From Meghimatium bilineatum (Eukaryota > Mollusca > Gastropoda > Stylommatophora > Philomycidae): a DNA stretch of 64,000 bases. The stretch is taken from the NCBI GenBank assembly GCA_034231615.1, contig CM067302.1, forward strand, positions 9,435,603 through 9,499,602. The letters run 5' to 3'. Position numbers and translations under genes: made by a program. Positions 13,001 to 21,499 of this stretch are shown piece by piece (position 1 is the stretch's first letter; every line of letters begins with the position of its first letter). A model generated the notes under the pieces. That model was not told the origin of the DNA, ran no database searches, and saw only the letters and a list, made by a program, of their open reading frames with translations.

Positions 13001-16000
13001 TTTTTCAACCATATGTTTTTTCATCTGATTTCAGGATGACTTTTATCCTCTATGAGATAGCCAACCACAGCCAAATGCATCTTTAGTCATCCTCTACAAC
13101 AGACAGGCAATGACAGGTCACAGCTTTGCTATTTGATGCTCCCTCTTAAGGCCTTGCACAAATAGACAACTCCAATTTCAATGATTAAGTCATTGTTAGT
13201 TTCTCACAGCTGGATTAGCAGAGATACTCCTGAGGGCCAGATTGATTTCTGTGAAAAGCAAAGCTGGGACAGTCCTGACCTACGTGCTCCGATGTCTGTG
13301 TTGTGTAGATGCTCTTTTGTTTAAGTCTCATGCCACTTAGGCCAATATTTTCTAACTTTGACAGCAATGTAGCATCTCATGATATTTGCCTAAATCTATT
13401 GGTCTTTTAAAGCTACAAAACACAGTCATTTGTTACATTTTTTACGATTGTTACAGCATCATTTGAGCCTGGTCTGAGCCACAAAAAAATCTGTCTCAAT
13501 ATTAATCTATACTCCATTTTTTTTTAATAAAGACAGTTTTAAAATAATCACTTAGATTTATTTTTGTAATTTTAGCTAAAGTTAAACACATTTCATTTCC
13601 TAACTGGAATGTACAGAAATTTCTTGGTGAATTTGAACACTGCAATAAATAATACATCTGCTCAGGTGGTACAATGAATGTAGATACTGCAATAACTGAT
13701 TTATCTTAAACTCATGCATGCTTCAAAAGGTTGAGAATGGATGGGCTTGCAGACAGTGGGTGGAATATATGAAGAAACTAGATGGGCTTGCAGACAGTGG
13801 GTGGAGTCTATGAAGAAACTGGATGGGCTCACAGACAGTAAGGGTAGTCTATGAAGAAACTGGATGGGCTCGCAGACAGTGGGTGGAGTCTATGAAGAAG
13901 TCTAATCTGAGACTTATTAGCTTCATATTTATGCCAGGACATGCTAGCATCAGAGTAAAATTAACATGCAGATAGGCTTGTTTATACAATGACCGTGGGG
14001 ATGGGACAAGCAATAGACCAACCTGATTTACTGCAGAAGATAGGACGAGTAATAAATGTAACTAGTTCTTGCAAATTTGCAACCTTAAGCAGACTACAAG
14101 AACATAACATTGGGGGGGGGGGGGCACAACAAGAATGCTATGCAGGTAACCCGAGAAAACTGGTAAACCAATACAGAATGAGTGTGGTTAGTTGCTATTC
14201 AGGGATGAATATCTTGAGAAGGTTTGATGGCACTAATGGTTCGCTGTAACATGAGGATGTTCTATTGACTAACTTACACATCTAGTAACGGTTAAATGAG
14301 CTATGAACCAGCGTTATACAACATGGTTTCCCATAAGTGCTCAACTGCTTAGTCTGTGGTTGACCAGAAACCGCTTAACTAGCACCACCTACCGCACTTG
14401 TTCAGTAATCATGATGTCGTTCTTCAACTTTCCCAGAACATGAACCCTGGTACTCTACTTCCTGGTATCTGGGTGAGCCACGGAAATAATTTTTATTTCA
14501 AACATGAATGTGTTAATTCATTCATTCTTGGTGGTCTCTAGAAGTGGGAGAGCATGCCCATGTGGTTAGAATGCCATTCTCAGACCCTTGAGGTCCCGGG
14601 TTCAACCCACGGTTGGGACAGGATTTTTCCTTTCGGAGGTACAATCACAATTCTTCCTATACATGTCACAGTGTCTGCTATGGCAAAGCAGCCTTTATTT
14701 CCACAGCCCATAGAAAACCTCCCTGTACTCATTCACAGGAAAACATGCAGTAACGAAAGTTTTTTTTTTTTTAAATGAGTTCATTATTCTTCTTCTTCAT
14801 CATTCATTTTTAAACTCCCGCTGGATCTCTCTTGTAGAAGGACAATGCTCCTATTAGATTTCATTCTTAAACTCCCGCTGTATCTCTCTTGTAGAAGGAC
14901 AATGCTCCTATTAGAATTCCAGCAGGATGTAGTCCAGAGAATGGAAATGCATTTTGTATCCATTTTATTTGAGCCAATGGCCCGACACATCCGTCTTTGG
15001 TGGAAATAAGTTCATGTGAAACCTGGTCAACTGACACATGACTTGACATTACACTAACACAGGTCTTAAACATGTCGTCAGGTTTTAGTTCATAGTTCAG
15101 CTAGAAAAATATATGGACCACAAATGTGGTCCTAGGTTGACCCAGACAGTCTCAGGAAACAGAAACTAAATTTTCTATGAAGCAAAGGCGGAAGTATTTA
15201 TGATTTTGACCACATCACCCCCAAGTATGCCATTGATGAACAAAGTAATAAAGGTCTAAGATTATAATTTTTAGCATCTCAATGTGTACAAAGGGACTAG
15301 TTTAATATTTTTTAATAATGGCAAAGAAAGGAGAACAACAAATTTGAAACATCACCTTCGGGCGAATCTGATCCAATTCTCCATTCGATACTCTCCAAAG
15401 AACATTTTGAGTTCGGTCACCTCCAATACCAAAGTTCAAGGAGTGAAGAGGTTCAAACATTTGTTGCCACAGCTAAAAATAGTTTTAAAAAACACAATTA
15501 TTTATAATTTATTTCATACTGACAAGTAATATTTCTCTGTCCTGTTCACTCTGATGACCTAAGAAGTAAACAATGTGACATCATTTTTGAAAAAAACCCT
15601 ATACTGTAGGTCATAGAATATAATGTAAACAAGGTTTTCTGTAGTGTACAGACATCTGCCTATTAGTGTGTTATTAGGTGCGTTGATTTCATTAGTTTTT
15701 GAGTAGGTATGCGTGGTTGCTGATGTTAAATCATGAATGTCAATTCTAGCAAGTATTTAGATTTGCAGGCTATTTAACGGTAGGGATTGTTTGTGGGGTG
15801 TTGTTTTGGATGGGTTTTTAATGATTTTGTGGGGGTTAGGGGTTATGCTGTATTAGTAGCAGAATAAGGAGATATGGTTAGGATTAGGCTGTACTAGTTG
15901 TAGTCATGTGACGTATTCCTTCCAGAACGTTGTCTTCCTAATGAACTCTCTGAGCCTCTCTCTGTCTTGGGCGATGTGGCTTGCATTTTTTAGTGATATC

Positions 16001-19000
16001 TTCATGTTATCTTTTATGTCGTCAGTCCATCATCTTCTTGGTCTGCCCTTTCTCCTCTTCCCAGGTACTCTTCCCTCCATTATTTGTCTTTCTAAACAGT
16101 TGTGTCTCTTTATATGACCAAACAGGTGTATTTTTCTTTTTGTTATTGTGTTTAATAACCAACACTCTGGAATCTTCAATGTGTTTATAATATCTGAGTT
16201 TCTGATTTTTTCCTTCCATGATATTCTAAGTATCTTTCCGTAGCATTTCAGCTCGAAGGCATTGATCTTCTTTGCCGCTGATTTATCTAAGTACTAGTTG
16301 TAGAAAAAGCTATTAGGATTAGGCTGTATGTACTAGTTGTAGAATAAGCTATTAGGATTAGGCTGTATGTACTAGTTGTAGAATAAGCTATTAGGATTAG
16401 GCTGTACTAGTTGTAGAATAAGCTATTAGAATTAGGAAATAAGCTACAGCAGAATCCTATTATAATAACTTGGTCCGGACCGGAAAAATGTGTATGTAAA
16501 AACATAAATATGTCCTAGGCTATATACATTATAAACAATACGTAATAAATATAATTGGGGATTTTAAAAAGTGTTGTTATACAGGGAAATATGTTATAAC
16601 AGAATGAGGGATTCCACTGATTTAGGGTTAGGGTTAGGCTGTATTAGTAGTAGAATACGCTATTAGGATGGCAAATAAATAGTTGAAAATTAATCAGCGC
16701 ATACATATTTCTTTCATAATGGTGCCCTTTTTACAGTGCATAAAAATTATGTCATATTGTTGGTATGTGAAATCATAATGTATTTAGATTGTGTGTATGT
16801 GCAATTGTGTGTGTGTGTGTATTTCTGTTGTGTTGTATGATTGTGAGAGTTGGACACTCACTGCGGACATGGAGAGAAGATTATAGGCTTTCGAGTACAA
16901 ATGCTACAGACGAAATATACGAATTTCCTATAGGGAACATAAGACCAATGTGTACGTAAGAAATAAAGTAGAGATGTGTGCAGGTGTTCAGGAGCCATTG
17001 CTTTCAATAGTGAAATGAAGAAAACTAGCATGGTTCGGACATGTATGCAGGCACGATTCCTTGTCAAAAACAATATTGCAGGGAACTGTCAAGGGTGGAA
17101 GAAGCAGAGGAGGGCACATAAAGGCATGGACAGACAACATCGAGGAATGGACAGGGCAAGATATTTTCACACTCATCCGCATCGTTGAGGATAGAATTCG
17201 CTGGAGGACTCTGTGTGCTGAGGCATCCAATGTGGTACCCCTATGACCCTGAAGGGTTACGGGTTTATTGATTGATTGATGTGCAATCATGCTATATTTA
17301 GAATAGGGGAGACCTGCGATTACCACAATAAGCAATACCATATTCTCAATTGATCATAGCAATTCAAACAATTCTTCATCTGCAGTTCCTTTTGTTAACC
17401 CCTTCAATGTCTATAAGATTTACATGTTCCTCATAAAAATGAGCAATGAATGCTGTATATGACATACACGTACACCGAGAATACAGCAAACAAGATAATC
17501 AGTAAAAATCAAAGATGAACAAACACTAAACATAAAAACACATGGAGAAATACTACAAAAAGTAGAATATTACCAATATCTTGAACGCACAATCATAAAT
17601 AATGGTAGATGTGAAAAAGAAATTAAAAGGAGAATATGAATGGATAAAAGTACCTTCAATGACATGAGGAAAATATTAGCATCCAAATAAATCATAAACA
17701 AACTAAAAATGAAAATTATAAAATGCTACAACTACTCTACATTAATGTATGGCTCAGAAACATGGATAATAAACAAACAACTAGAAGACAGAATTGATGC
17801 GTTTGAGATGCCTTGGACATATAGAAGAAAAGGGAGAGCTTGATAGAAGGAGAAAAAACAATGAGGGTTTGACAAAACTGTGAATGAAAAAAAAAAGAAC
17901 TATTAAAAGAAACAAAAATCAAATACATAAAATATTGTGGGCAAATTAAAATTTTGTTGATACCTAGTTGAAGACCTTACTTGAAAATGGAGTCGAGGGG
18001 TGGTAAACAAAAGTAGGCAGAGATACAAGTGGGAGGAAAACATTATGAGATGTCAGGTTGCAGAATAGCAGAGTGAGCACCAGCAAAGAGACAGAAGATG
18101 TTGGAGGTCCGTTGCAGCCAACCTTCATTGTGGAGATGGAACTTGATGATGATACACCCTGGAAATAATGCAACTTTCTATTCTGGTTCACAATTTCAAA
18201 AAAGAACAAACTAATGTTTTGACCAAAAGGTCTCTTTTTGAATGCCCAACGCTGGATGACATCAGGAAAATGCTTCTCTCTCCAGGGCCAGATAAATGGA
18301 ATACATTATATGGAACAAAACAACAGCTCACAAACACATGCATATATCACACAATAGCATTGGGTCAAAGGGCATGAGCCATATCATAGTGTTCCTGCCA
18401 TGTGCATCGGACGATTTTCTGACTGAGAATCCAATTTATAATTTTGCTTATATTGTCTATTGTCTATCCCCAGGTGGTTTGTGATCCACTCTTGCCGTTA
18501 AGCGTAGGGGTGATTGGAGCTCGAGATTGCGTTCTATCGCCAGATGTGTGGCCTCGGCTGTGCTGTGACCGTGTCTGTACAGGATGTCCCTGACGTTTGC
18601 TATCCATCTTTTCCGTGGTCTTCCTCTGGCTTTGTACCCTGGTCTCATTTGGTTATATGCTTGTACAGGCAACTTTTCGTGATGCATTCTCATAATGTGG
18701 CCGAACCACTTGATGTGTTCTCTCTCTATGTAATCTGTACAAGATATTATACCTATTCTTTCCCTGATATATTCATTTCGCAATCTATCAAACCTGGTGA
18801 CCCCGGCTGCTTTCCTCAAGCATTTCATCTCGCATGTCACTATATCCATGATTAAAGAGAAGACTTGGTTCTGGGTATATTTAATGAACATGCTAGAGTA
18901 GTGGTTCCCAACTTTTTTTAAACCGTGCCCACACCTAAGTCTTTCTAAAATTCTGACGGAACAACAAAGAATTCTGTCGCAAGGGCCAGAGTTGTGCCCT

Positions 19001-19433
19001 GATGTCCACGTCTGTTTTGGCAACATTAGACTCGAAACACCATCGAGTTGAATGGCTGCTGGAACAGAGGGAGGAGCACTTATGGAAATTCCCCACGTGC
19101 TGTGAGGCCAGTTTCTAATCAAGAATCAAGATTCTGAATAGCATTCAACCTCAAGGATCTCATGAACTAGGTGAGTATTTAAAAATATAAATATATATTT
19201 CTGTTCTATTATATGTTATGGTGTGCATGACCTAAGTTCTATTATATATTATTACATGTCAGAGGTGTCTTATATCTCAAAAGGTTGAGAATTCCTGTCC
19301 TAGAGTGATAACAACATACATGCCATAAGAAATTAACACTTGCCCAAGACTGAGCCAGGTTAGCAATTAGTGAGTCACCAATTAAAACAACCTCTGGTTC
19401 CTTTTCTTTTGCTTCATGCAAAAAAGAATTGTG
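3771..19433 (-). CDS. PAFAH1B2/3-like: Platelet-activating factor acetylhydrolase IB catalytic subunit (alpha1/alpha2-like), 5' end missing
   Basis: Four minus-strand exons (19433-19344, 15472-15356, 5603-5481, 4088-3771) join in phase 0 into 215 codons; vertebrate alpha subunits are about 230 residues. Known family role: cytosolic GDSL/SGNH esterase that removes the sn-2 acetyl group of PAF and binds LIS1. Visible motifs are GDSLI with the nucleophile Ser (exon 2), GIGGD and GTNNH for the oxyanion hole (exons 3 and 4), LLPRGEKPN, and DFLHLT carrying the catalytic Asp and His (exon 5). The C-terminus after FLHLT is longer than in vertebrates and ends SDELDRN. No exon matching the usual N-terminus (ending in something like RWMSQ) was found upstream. 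The third intron, about 9.7 kb, is full of LINE debris and holds an antisense Ig exon. The identification is firm; orthology to alpha1 or alpha2 is not resolved. Confidence 0.93.
4149..4327. mobile_element. Pogo/Tigger-like MITE
   Basis: Ends CAGTGAAATTC and GGGATTCCACTG with TA on each side; the inner sequence TTGTTATA..GGTCCGGA is shared with copies at 2685, 16447 and 33243. The pogo assignment is an inference from the CAGTGGAA..CGTTATAA terminal pattern. Confidence 0.65.
4480..5180 (-). mobile_element. LINE 3' region with TAGA tail
   Basis: On the minus strand, stop-interrupted LINE C-terminal sequence includes YQCQTWTMTAQEKRKIVTTE, RILGVSLRDRIRN and RWITEIKEATG. The 3' end is a (TAGA)n tail at 4482-4497. 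It lies in the last PAFAH intron. Confidence 0.75.
5481..5603 (-). CDS. PAFAH1B2/3-like: PAFAH catalytic subunit, exon 4
   Basis: The 123-bp phase 0-0 exon reads VVVLLVGTNNHDDTAEQV and ends NIIVL. GTNNH is the conserved block carrying the oxyanion-hole Asn. The acceptor is GTCAG and the donor GTATGA. Confidence 0.95.
5696..5853 (+). mobile_element. SINE-A copy
   Basis: Plus-strand copy: CAGACGGATGTATCGGGCC to GAACACTGAAGAAGAAGAAG, in the PAFAH intron between exons 3 and 4. Confidence 0.83.
6165..6456 (+). mobile_element. LINE C-terminal fragment
   Basis: Plus-strand translation gives MRCLRKSANRTRRDHVRNEI, KQRLKWFGHLMRMN and RWIEGVTNIL with internal stops. The WFGHLMRM motif is the common C-terminal signature of LINE polymerases. 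Its end carries the insertion of the first 1.33-kb element. Confidence 0.75.
6468..7792 (+). mobile_element. 1.33-kb retroposon of unknown class, copy 1
   Basis: A GC-richer element of 1325 bp starts GGGGTGCAAAGGGAACGC and ends in a CAACAAACAAA tail. It is flanked by the perfect 11-bp duplication ACTGCATATCA at 6457-6467 and 7793-7803. Nearly the same sequence occurs at 61280-62615 and, inverted, at about 27596-28933. From about 7000 to 7330 it holds three imperfect units of about 103 bp (each with CCGGAA and a GGTTCNGTACC core); a fourth, more diverged one is near 7430-7520. No reverse transcriptase or transposase is encoded. The target duplication and tail indicate target-primed insertion using enzymes supplied in trans. 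Confidence 0.85.
8160..8900 (-). mobile_element. LINE C-terminal fragment split by SINE-A
   Basis: The minus strand reads CVFPVATYGCETWTINKTTA (8890-8700), then FFSHVMRHDGMERVLLEGTI and GRGRPRRRW, is interrupted at 8292-8450 by SINE-A, and resumes with SLEEAGQLVRNRRDLRK to TFWKEYIT. Removing the insertion restores a single LINE 3' end. Confidence 0.8.
8292..8450 (+). mobile_element. SINE-A copy with target duplication
   Basis: A 159-bp element starting CCCGCCGAAGACGGATGTG and ending GAACACTGAAGAAGAA. Perfect 11-bp duplications GAATAAAGCTT lie at 8281-8291 and 8451-8461. It shares its 3' half (GACTACATCCTGCT ... GAGTT.GAGAATGAAC) with SINE-B but has a shorter head. Confidence 0.88.
9018..10660 (-). 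mobile_element. 5'-truncated LINE with reverse transcriptase (RTE-like)
   Basis: Two overlapping minus-strand frames (10320-9577 and 9686-9033) form one broken reverse transcriptase. Motif A is FIDYSKAFDRVQH, motif B RRGVRQGCILSPSLFN, and the catalytic motif C IRYADDTVLLA. The frame breaks near 9685 at an A-run and continues with [35 protein letters not shown] and GRQRYKW, ending CRDGT. Recognisable coding continues upstream to about 10655 and then stops. The 3' end is a GATGATG-type microsatellite at about 9018-9035. The clade assignment is an inference. Confidence 0.88.
10785..11075 (+). mobile_element. LINE 3' end with TAGA tail
   Basis: Plus-strand sequence contains the arginine-rich GRPRGQP-like C-terminus, ACACTCTAAGGCGACAAAG and a terminal TAGATAGATAGA. 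The same 3' layout occurs at 4480-5180 (inverse), 35640-35803 and about 7860-7900. Confidence 0.6.
11323..11442 (+). CDS. Lone Ig C2-type domain exon (nephrin/Kirrel/SYG-like)
   Basis: A 120-bp symmetric phase 1-1 exon lies between ...CCATAG and GTAGGATA. It encodes (D)PPNQPEISGYRESVRAGD, then LERMTCLSVGGNPVADLKWY. The pattern PP.P.I.GY, AGD, C..GGNP, W.K is typical of CD80-like C2-set Ig domains in invertebrate nephrin/IRRE/SYG-type adhesion proteins. A pyrimidine-rich tract of CCACTTCTC-type repeats precedes the acceptor. No partner exon was recognised, so it may belong to a large plus-strand gene around PAFAH or be an isolated duplicated exon. Confidence 0.6.
11735..12155. mobile_element. 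Two LINE 3' ends in opposite orientation
   Basis: 11735-11848 (minus) reads HVTGRSRTTCSRPRRIQEIH to LERICHL. 11925-12155 (plus) reads GHLKRQDG-like sequence, GRAPGKRRGRPRR and a TFWKDYLT end. Both are C-terminal pieces of the LINE family also seen at 8160 and 12500, arranged tail outward. Confidence 0.65.
12378..12500 (-). mobile_element. SINE-B, 5'-truncated copy
   Basis: Only the 3' 120 or so bases are present (CTCCTGCAGATTAGCAGAAT, GTTTACAGC, GGCC). It abuts a LINE end. Confidence 0.65.
12500..13010 (-). mobile_element. LINE C-terminal fragment
   Basis: Minus-strand frames give LRAFIFPVSTYGCEIWTLSK, RLFGHIKRHN and GRAPGRRRPRRRWTDNIED, ending VLDRICHMT. The reading frame is broken near 12700. 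A partial SINE-B (12378-12500) adjoins its 3' end. Confidence 0.75.
13010..13735. other. No gene recognised
   Basis: AT-rich intronic sequence of PAFAH; no ORF, exon-like segment or clear repeat was seen. Confidence 0.6.
13740..13902. repeat. 41-bp minisatellite, 4 units
   Basis: Unit GATGGGCTTGCAGACAGTGG plus GTGGAGTCTATGAAGAAACTG. Confidence 0.92.
14535..14770 (+). mobile_element. tRNA-derived SINE, different family
   Basis: Contains GTGGTTAGAATGCC and a strong B-box GGGTTCAACCC followed by CGGTTGGGACAGG, then an unrelated body ending in a T-rich run at 14760-14773. It is unlikely to be a functional tRNA. Confidence 0.65.
14787..15002 (-). mobile_element. SINE-A copy with internal duplication
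   Basis: A minus-strand copy in which a 3' segment of about 56 bp (ACTCCCGCTGGATCTCTC, TGTAGAAGGACAATGCTCC) is present twice, making the element longer than 159 bp. Confidence 0.8.
15356..15472 (-). CDS. PAFAH1B2/3-like: PAFAH catalytic subunit, exon 3
   Basis: The 117-bp phase 0-0 exon reads LWQQMFEPLHSLNFGIGGD and ends QIRPK. The PLHxLNFGIGGD block is diagnostic of PAFAH1B alpha subunits. The acceptor is TTTTTAG and the donor GTGATG. Its reading frame fixes the end of exon 2 and forces the unusual GC donor there. Confidence 0.95.
15904..16290 (-). mobile_element. LINE 3' end inserted in a 39-bp array
   Basis: The 387-bp minus-strand fragment belongs to the family at 12500-13010, with the 3' end TCACATGA at 15904. 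It is flanked by the perfect 13-bp GTACTAGTTGTAG at 15891-15903 and 16291-16303. That sequence also belongs to the adjacent 39-bp minisatellite unit. Confidence 0.75.
16292..16437. repeat. 39-bp minisatellite, 4 units
   Basis: Unit TACTAGTTGTAGAATAAGCT plus ATTAGGATTAGGCTGTATG; a related single unit lies at about 15880-15903, left of the LINE insertion. Confidence 0.88.
16447..16619. mobile_element. Pogo/Tigger-like MITE
   Basis: Starts CAGCAGAATCCTATTATAAT after TA, includes GGTCCGGACCGG and ends GGGATTCCACTG. Confidence 0.6.
16840..17285 (+). mobile_element. LINE C-terminal fragment with TTGA tail
   Basis: Plus-strand translation gives DCESWTLTADMERR, AFEYKCYRR, LAWFGHVCRHDSL, SKTILQGTVKGGRSRGGHIK and WTDNIEEWTGQD, ending at a (TTGA)n tail near 17265-17282. 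Stops interrupt it. Confidence 0.8.
17490..18150 (+). mobile_element. Degenerate LINE 3' end, same family as 9018-10660
   Basis: Several stretches match the 9-kb LINE C-terminus (FNDMRK, NKLKMKIIKC, LMYGSETW, then GAACTTGATGATGAT at the end) but with many stops and deletions. It is an old copy. Confidence 0.75.
18457..18885 (-). mobile_element. LINE C-terminal fragment
   Basis: Minus-strand translation gives EMKCLRKAAGVTRFDRLRNE, HIKWFGHIMRMH and ARGRPRKRWIANVRDIL, ending DHKPPGDRQ and an (ATAGACA)n tail. A hAT-like element is inserted at its upstream side (18899). Confidence 0.8.
18899..19297. mobile_element. hAT-like non-autonomous element with RepD nested inside
   Basis: Ends resemble hAT termini: left TAGTGGTTCCCAAC; right, reverse-complemented, CAGGAATTCTCAACCTTTT. 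Flanks TGCTAGAG (18891-18898) and TCCTAGAG (19298-19305) form an 8-bp duplication with one mismatch. A 5'-truncated RepD (18960-19128, flanked by ATTCTGA on both sides) is inserted in it. No transposase frame. Confidence 0.65.
19344..19433 (-). CDS. PAFAH1B2/3-like: PAFAH catalytic subunit, exon 2 with nucleophile serine and GC donor
   Basis: The 90-bp exon starts after CTTACAG, reads HNSFLHEAKEKEPEVVLIG and continues DSLIANLAQSW. GDSL contains the active-site Ser. Joining in frame to exon 3 with the length typical of the family requires the exon to end at TGG, followed by GCAAGT, a recognised GC-AG donor. The nearby GTGTTA would put exon 3 out of frame. Confidence 0.9.
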
Positions 19434-19613
19434 CTGTAAGATATTAAAAATATATTAGTGTGTTTAATTATGGTGAAGTTTTTTAAATAATCTGAAACTA
19501 ATTTATGAAAACATGCATACAATCATTACCATGACAACTGCTTAGGGTAACTATTTTATGAACTGAAAAAAAATCAGCAGACAAGATCTGAATCAGGTCT
19601 GTTCAACTGACAT

Positions 19614-19657
19614 CTATTCACCTCACAACTTTGTCACCTTTGTTGTGAGGTGAATAG
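19614..19657. repeat. Perfect 16-bp hairpin
   Basis: CTATTCACCTCACAAC and its exact reverse complement are separated by a 12-base loop. It lies in the intron or upstream region of PAFAH exon 2. Confidence 0.85.
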
Positions 19658-19739
19658 GTAACAGCTAAACGGATAATGTCTTCTGCTGTATGACTTTTTT
19701 CCTATAACTCTTTGATGCTTTGTAATTATATTATTCTTT

Positions 19740-19994
19740 GGTACAGTACAAGTAGACACCACCACATAGTCAAGTCATTTCCCTGGCCTACTTGCAAATT
19801 CCCTGCTCATCATTTAATAATTTAAATATTAATTTATTTTAGGGTTTGGGTTAGGATAGTTGTGTTTTACATAACTAACCATAACCCCAATCCTAAATAA
19901 ATAAATATTTCAATTATTAAATGATGAACATGAAATTACAAACTTAGACAAGGGAAATAATTAAACACGTGGAGGCATTTACTTGTACTGTACC
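19740..19994. mobile_element. MITE with 8-bp target duplication
   Basis: A 255-bp element with terminal inverted repeats starting GGTACAGTACAAGTA and largely foldback throughout (TTAGGGTTTGGGTTAGGAT pairs with ATCCTAAAT-side sequence). A perfect 8-bp TATTCTTT flanks it at 19732-19739 and 19995-20002. An 8-bp duplication fits hAT- or Merlin-type transposition; the family is unknown. Confidence 0.8.
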
Positions 19995-20329
19995 TATTCT
20001 TTTATCAACTGATCTTAATTTTGTTTCTCCATCAGAGTCAAGAATGGACAAACTCATACTCACTTGAGGTATCATTATCATCTTTAAAACATGCACAATA
20101 AATTTAATACATGCTTAGATGTTCCCACTTTTCTGTGAAGTGTGGTAGTTAGTAAGTGAGAGAACCAGATGATCTTATCAACCACGATCTCCCTGGCTTG
20201 GTTTAAATCTCTTAAATACTATCTACTGTTGTCTTCTTACATAACTCTGGGTATGTATGGAATACACTCACGAAAATATGTTTATTATATTCTTGCGTTA
20301 TTCCGGTGCTGTCTTATGGATATGACAAC

Positions 20330-20745
20330 TGGAAAAGTTTTTTATCTTCAGTAAAGAAACAACTGAGTACGAGAACAAATGTCTTTGTAGGATAACTAAC
20401 ACCCATTGGAATGAATTCAAATAACATGATAAAATCAGAGAAGAGACACATCAAAACTTCATCATAGATGTTATTAAAAAATGCTGTTGGTCCTACATTG
20501 AGCATGTACTACGTACTGACATCAACAGAATACACTACCAATCTCTTGAATGGATATCTACTGGCAAAAGAGCCAGGGGTAGACTAAAAGAAACACTCAG
20601 AAGAACAATACTTAGAGAAAGTAAAACAATCAATACACACACTATTCAAGAACTGCACAGAATAGCTTTGAACAGACAGAATTGGAGAGATCTGACCTCT
20701 GCCCTAACTTCAGCGGTAAAGGAAATTGATGATGATGATGTATGG
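20330..20745 (+). mobile_element. LINE C-terminal fragment
   Basis: Plus-strand translation includes RDVIKKCCWSYIEHVLR, TDINRIHYQSLEW, GKRARGRLKET and NRQNWRDLTSAL, followed by a GATGATGATG tail. Related pieces lie at 34520-34690 (plus) and 35880-36340 (minus). Confidence 0.7.
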
Positions 20746-21150
20746 AATCTAGATAACCTTACCCGTAGTCGTAACCTTCTATAACAGTTACCATGTTGTT
20801 CCGACAGGCTGACATTGTGCTTGAACTAGTTACGGGTAAAGGAAATTGATGATGATGATGTATGGAATCTAGATAACCTTACCCGTAGTCGTAACCTTCT
20901 ATAACAGTTACCATGTTGTTCCGACAGGCTGACATTGTGCTTGAACTAGTTACGGGCACGCCGTGGGTGTGCGGAACAACAAATAAACCTGTCACAAGGG
21001 TCAGAGTTGTGCCCTGATGTCCACGTCTGTTTCTGCAACATTAGACTCGAAACACCATCGAGTCGAGTGGCTGCTGGAACAGAGGGCGGAGCACTTATGG
21101 GAATGCTCCACGTGCTGTGAGGCCAGTTTCTAATCAAGAATCAAGATACC
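20716..21150 (+). mobile_element. RepD copy with an exact 120-bp head duplication
   Basis: The retroposon body runs to AATCAAGAATCAAGATA at about 21147. Its first 80 bases plus 40 bases of the preceding LINE end occur twice, back to back, with no difference (20716-20835 and 20836-20955). Confidence 0.8.
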
Positions 21151-21499
21151 CTTGGAGTATACACCTATAGGAACTCTTGGAGTTCCATAATAATAAATTT
21201 CAGTTAAGTTTAGTTTTCAGAATATTCCATTATATTATATTGAATTGTATTGTATTATTTATAGAATATTATTACATTATATTCCAGCACTCTTGAAAAA
21301 AAATAGTTGCTTGATCTCTTTCAGCAAATGAAGAGTGGATGCTGATGGCTCTTGTACCTTATTGGTTATATACATTAATACATTTCTTAAATGCCCCCTG
21401 AAGCATGATTATCATACTGTGACATATCCTTTCCAGAACGTGGTCTTCCTTATGGATTCTCTGAACACACCCGCGATTCTGGACGAGTTGACCTGCCAC

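Noticed and set aside
14113-14126. A run of about 14 G residues as a G-quadruplex or regulatory site
   Set aside because: A single homopolymer, probably length-unstable or a sequencing artefact; no supporting context.
14535-14615. A functional tRNA gene suggested by GGGTTCAACCC
   Set aside because: The rest does not fold as a complete cloverleaf by eye, and it is fused to a retroposon body with a T-rich end.
16620-16650. TTAGGGTTAGGGTTAGG resembling an interstitial telomere
   Set aside because: Fewer than three units, and next to unrelated ATTAGG-type minisatellite; chance is sufficient.
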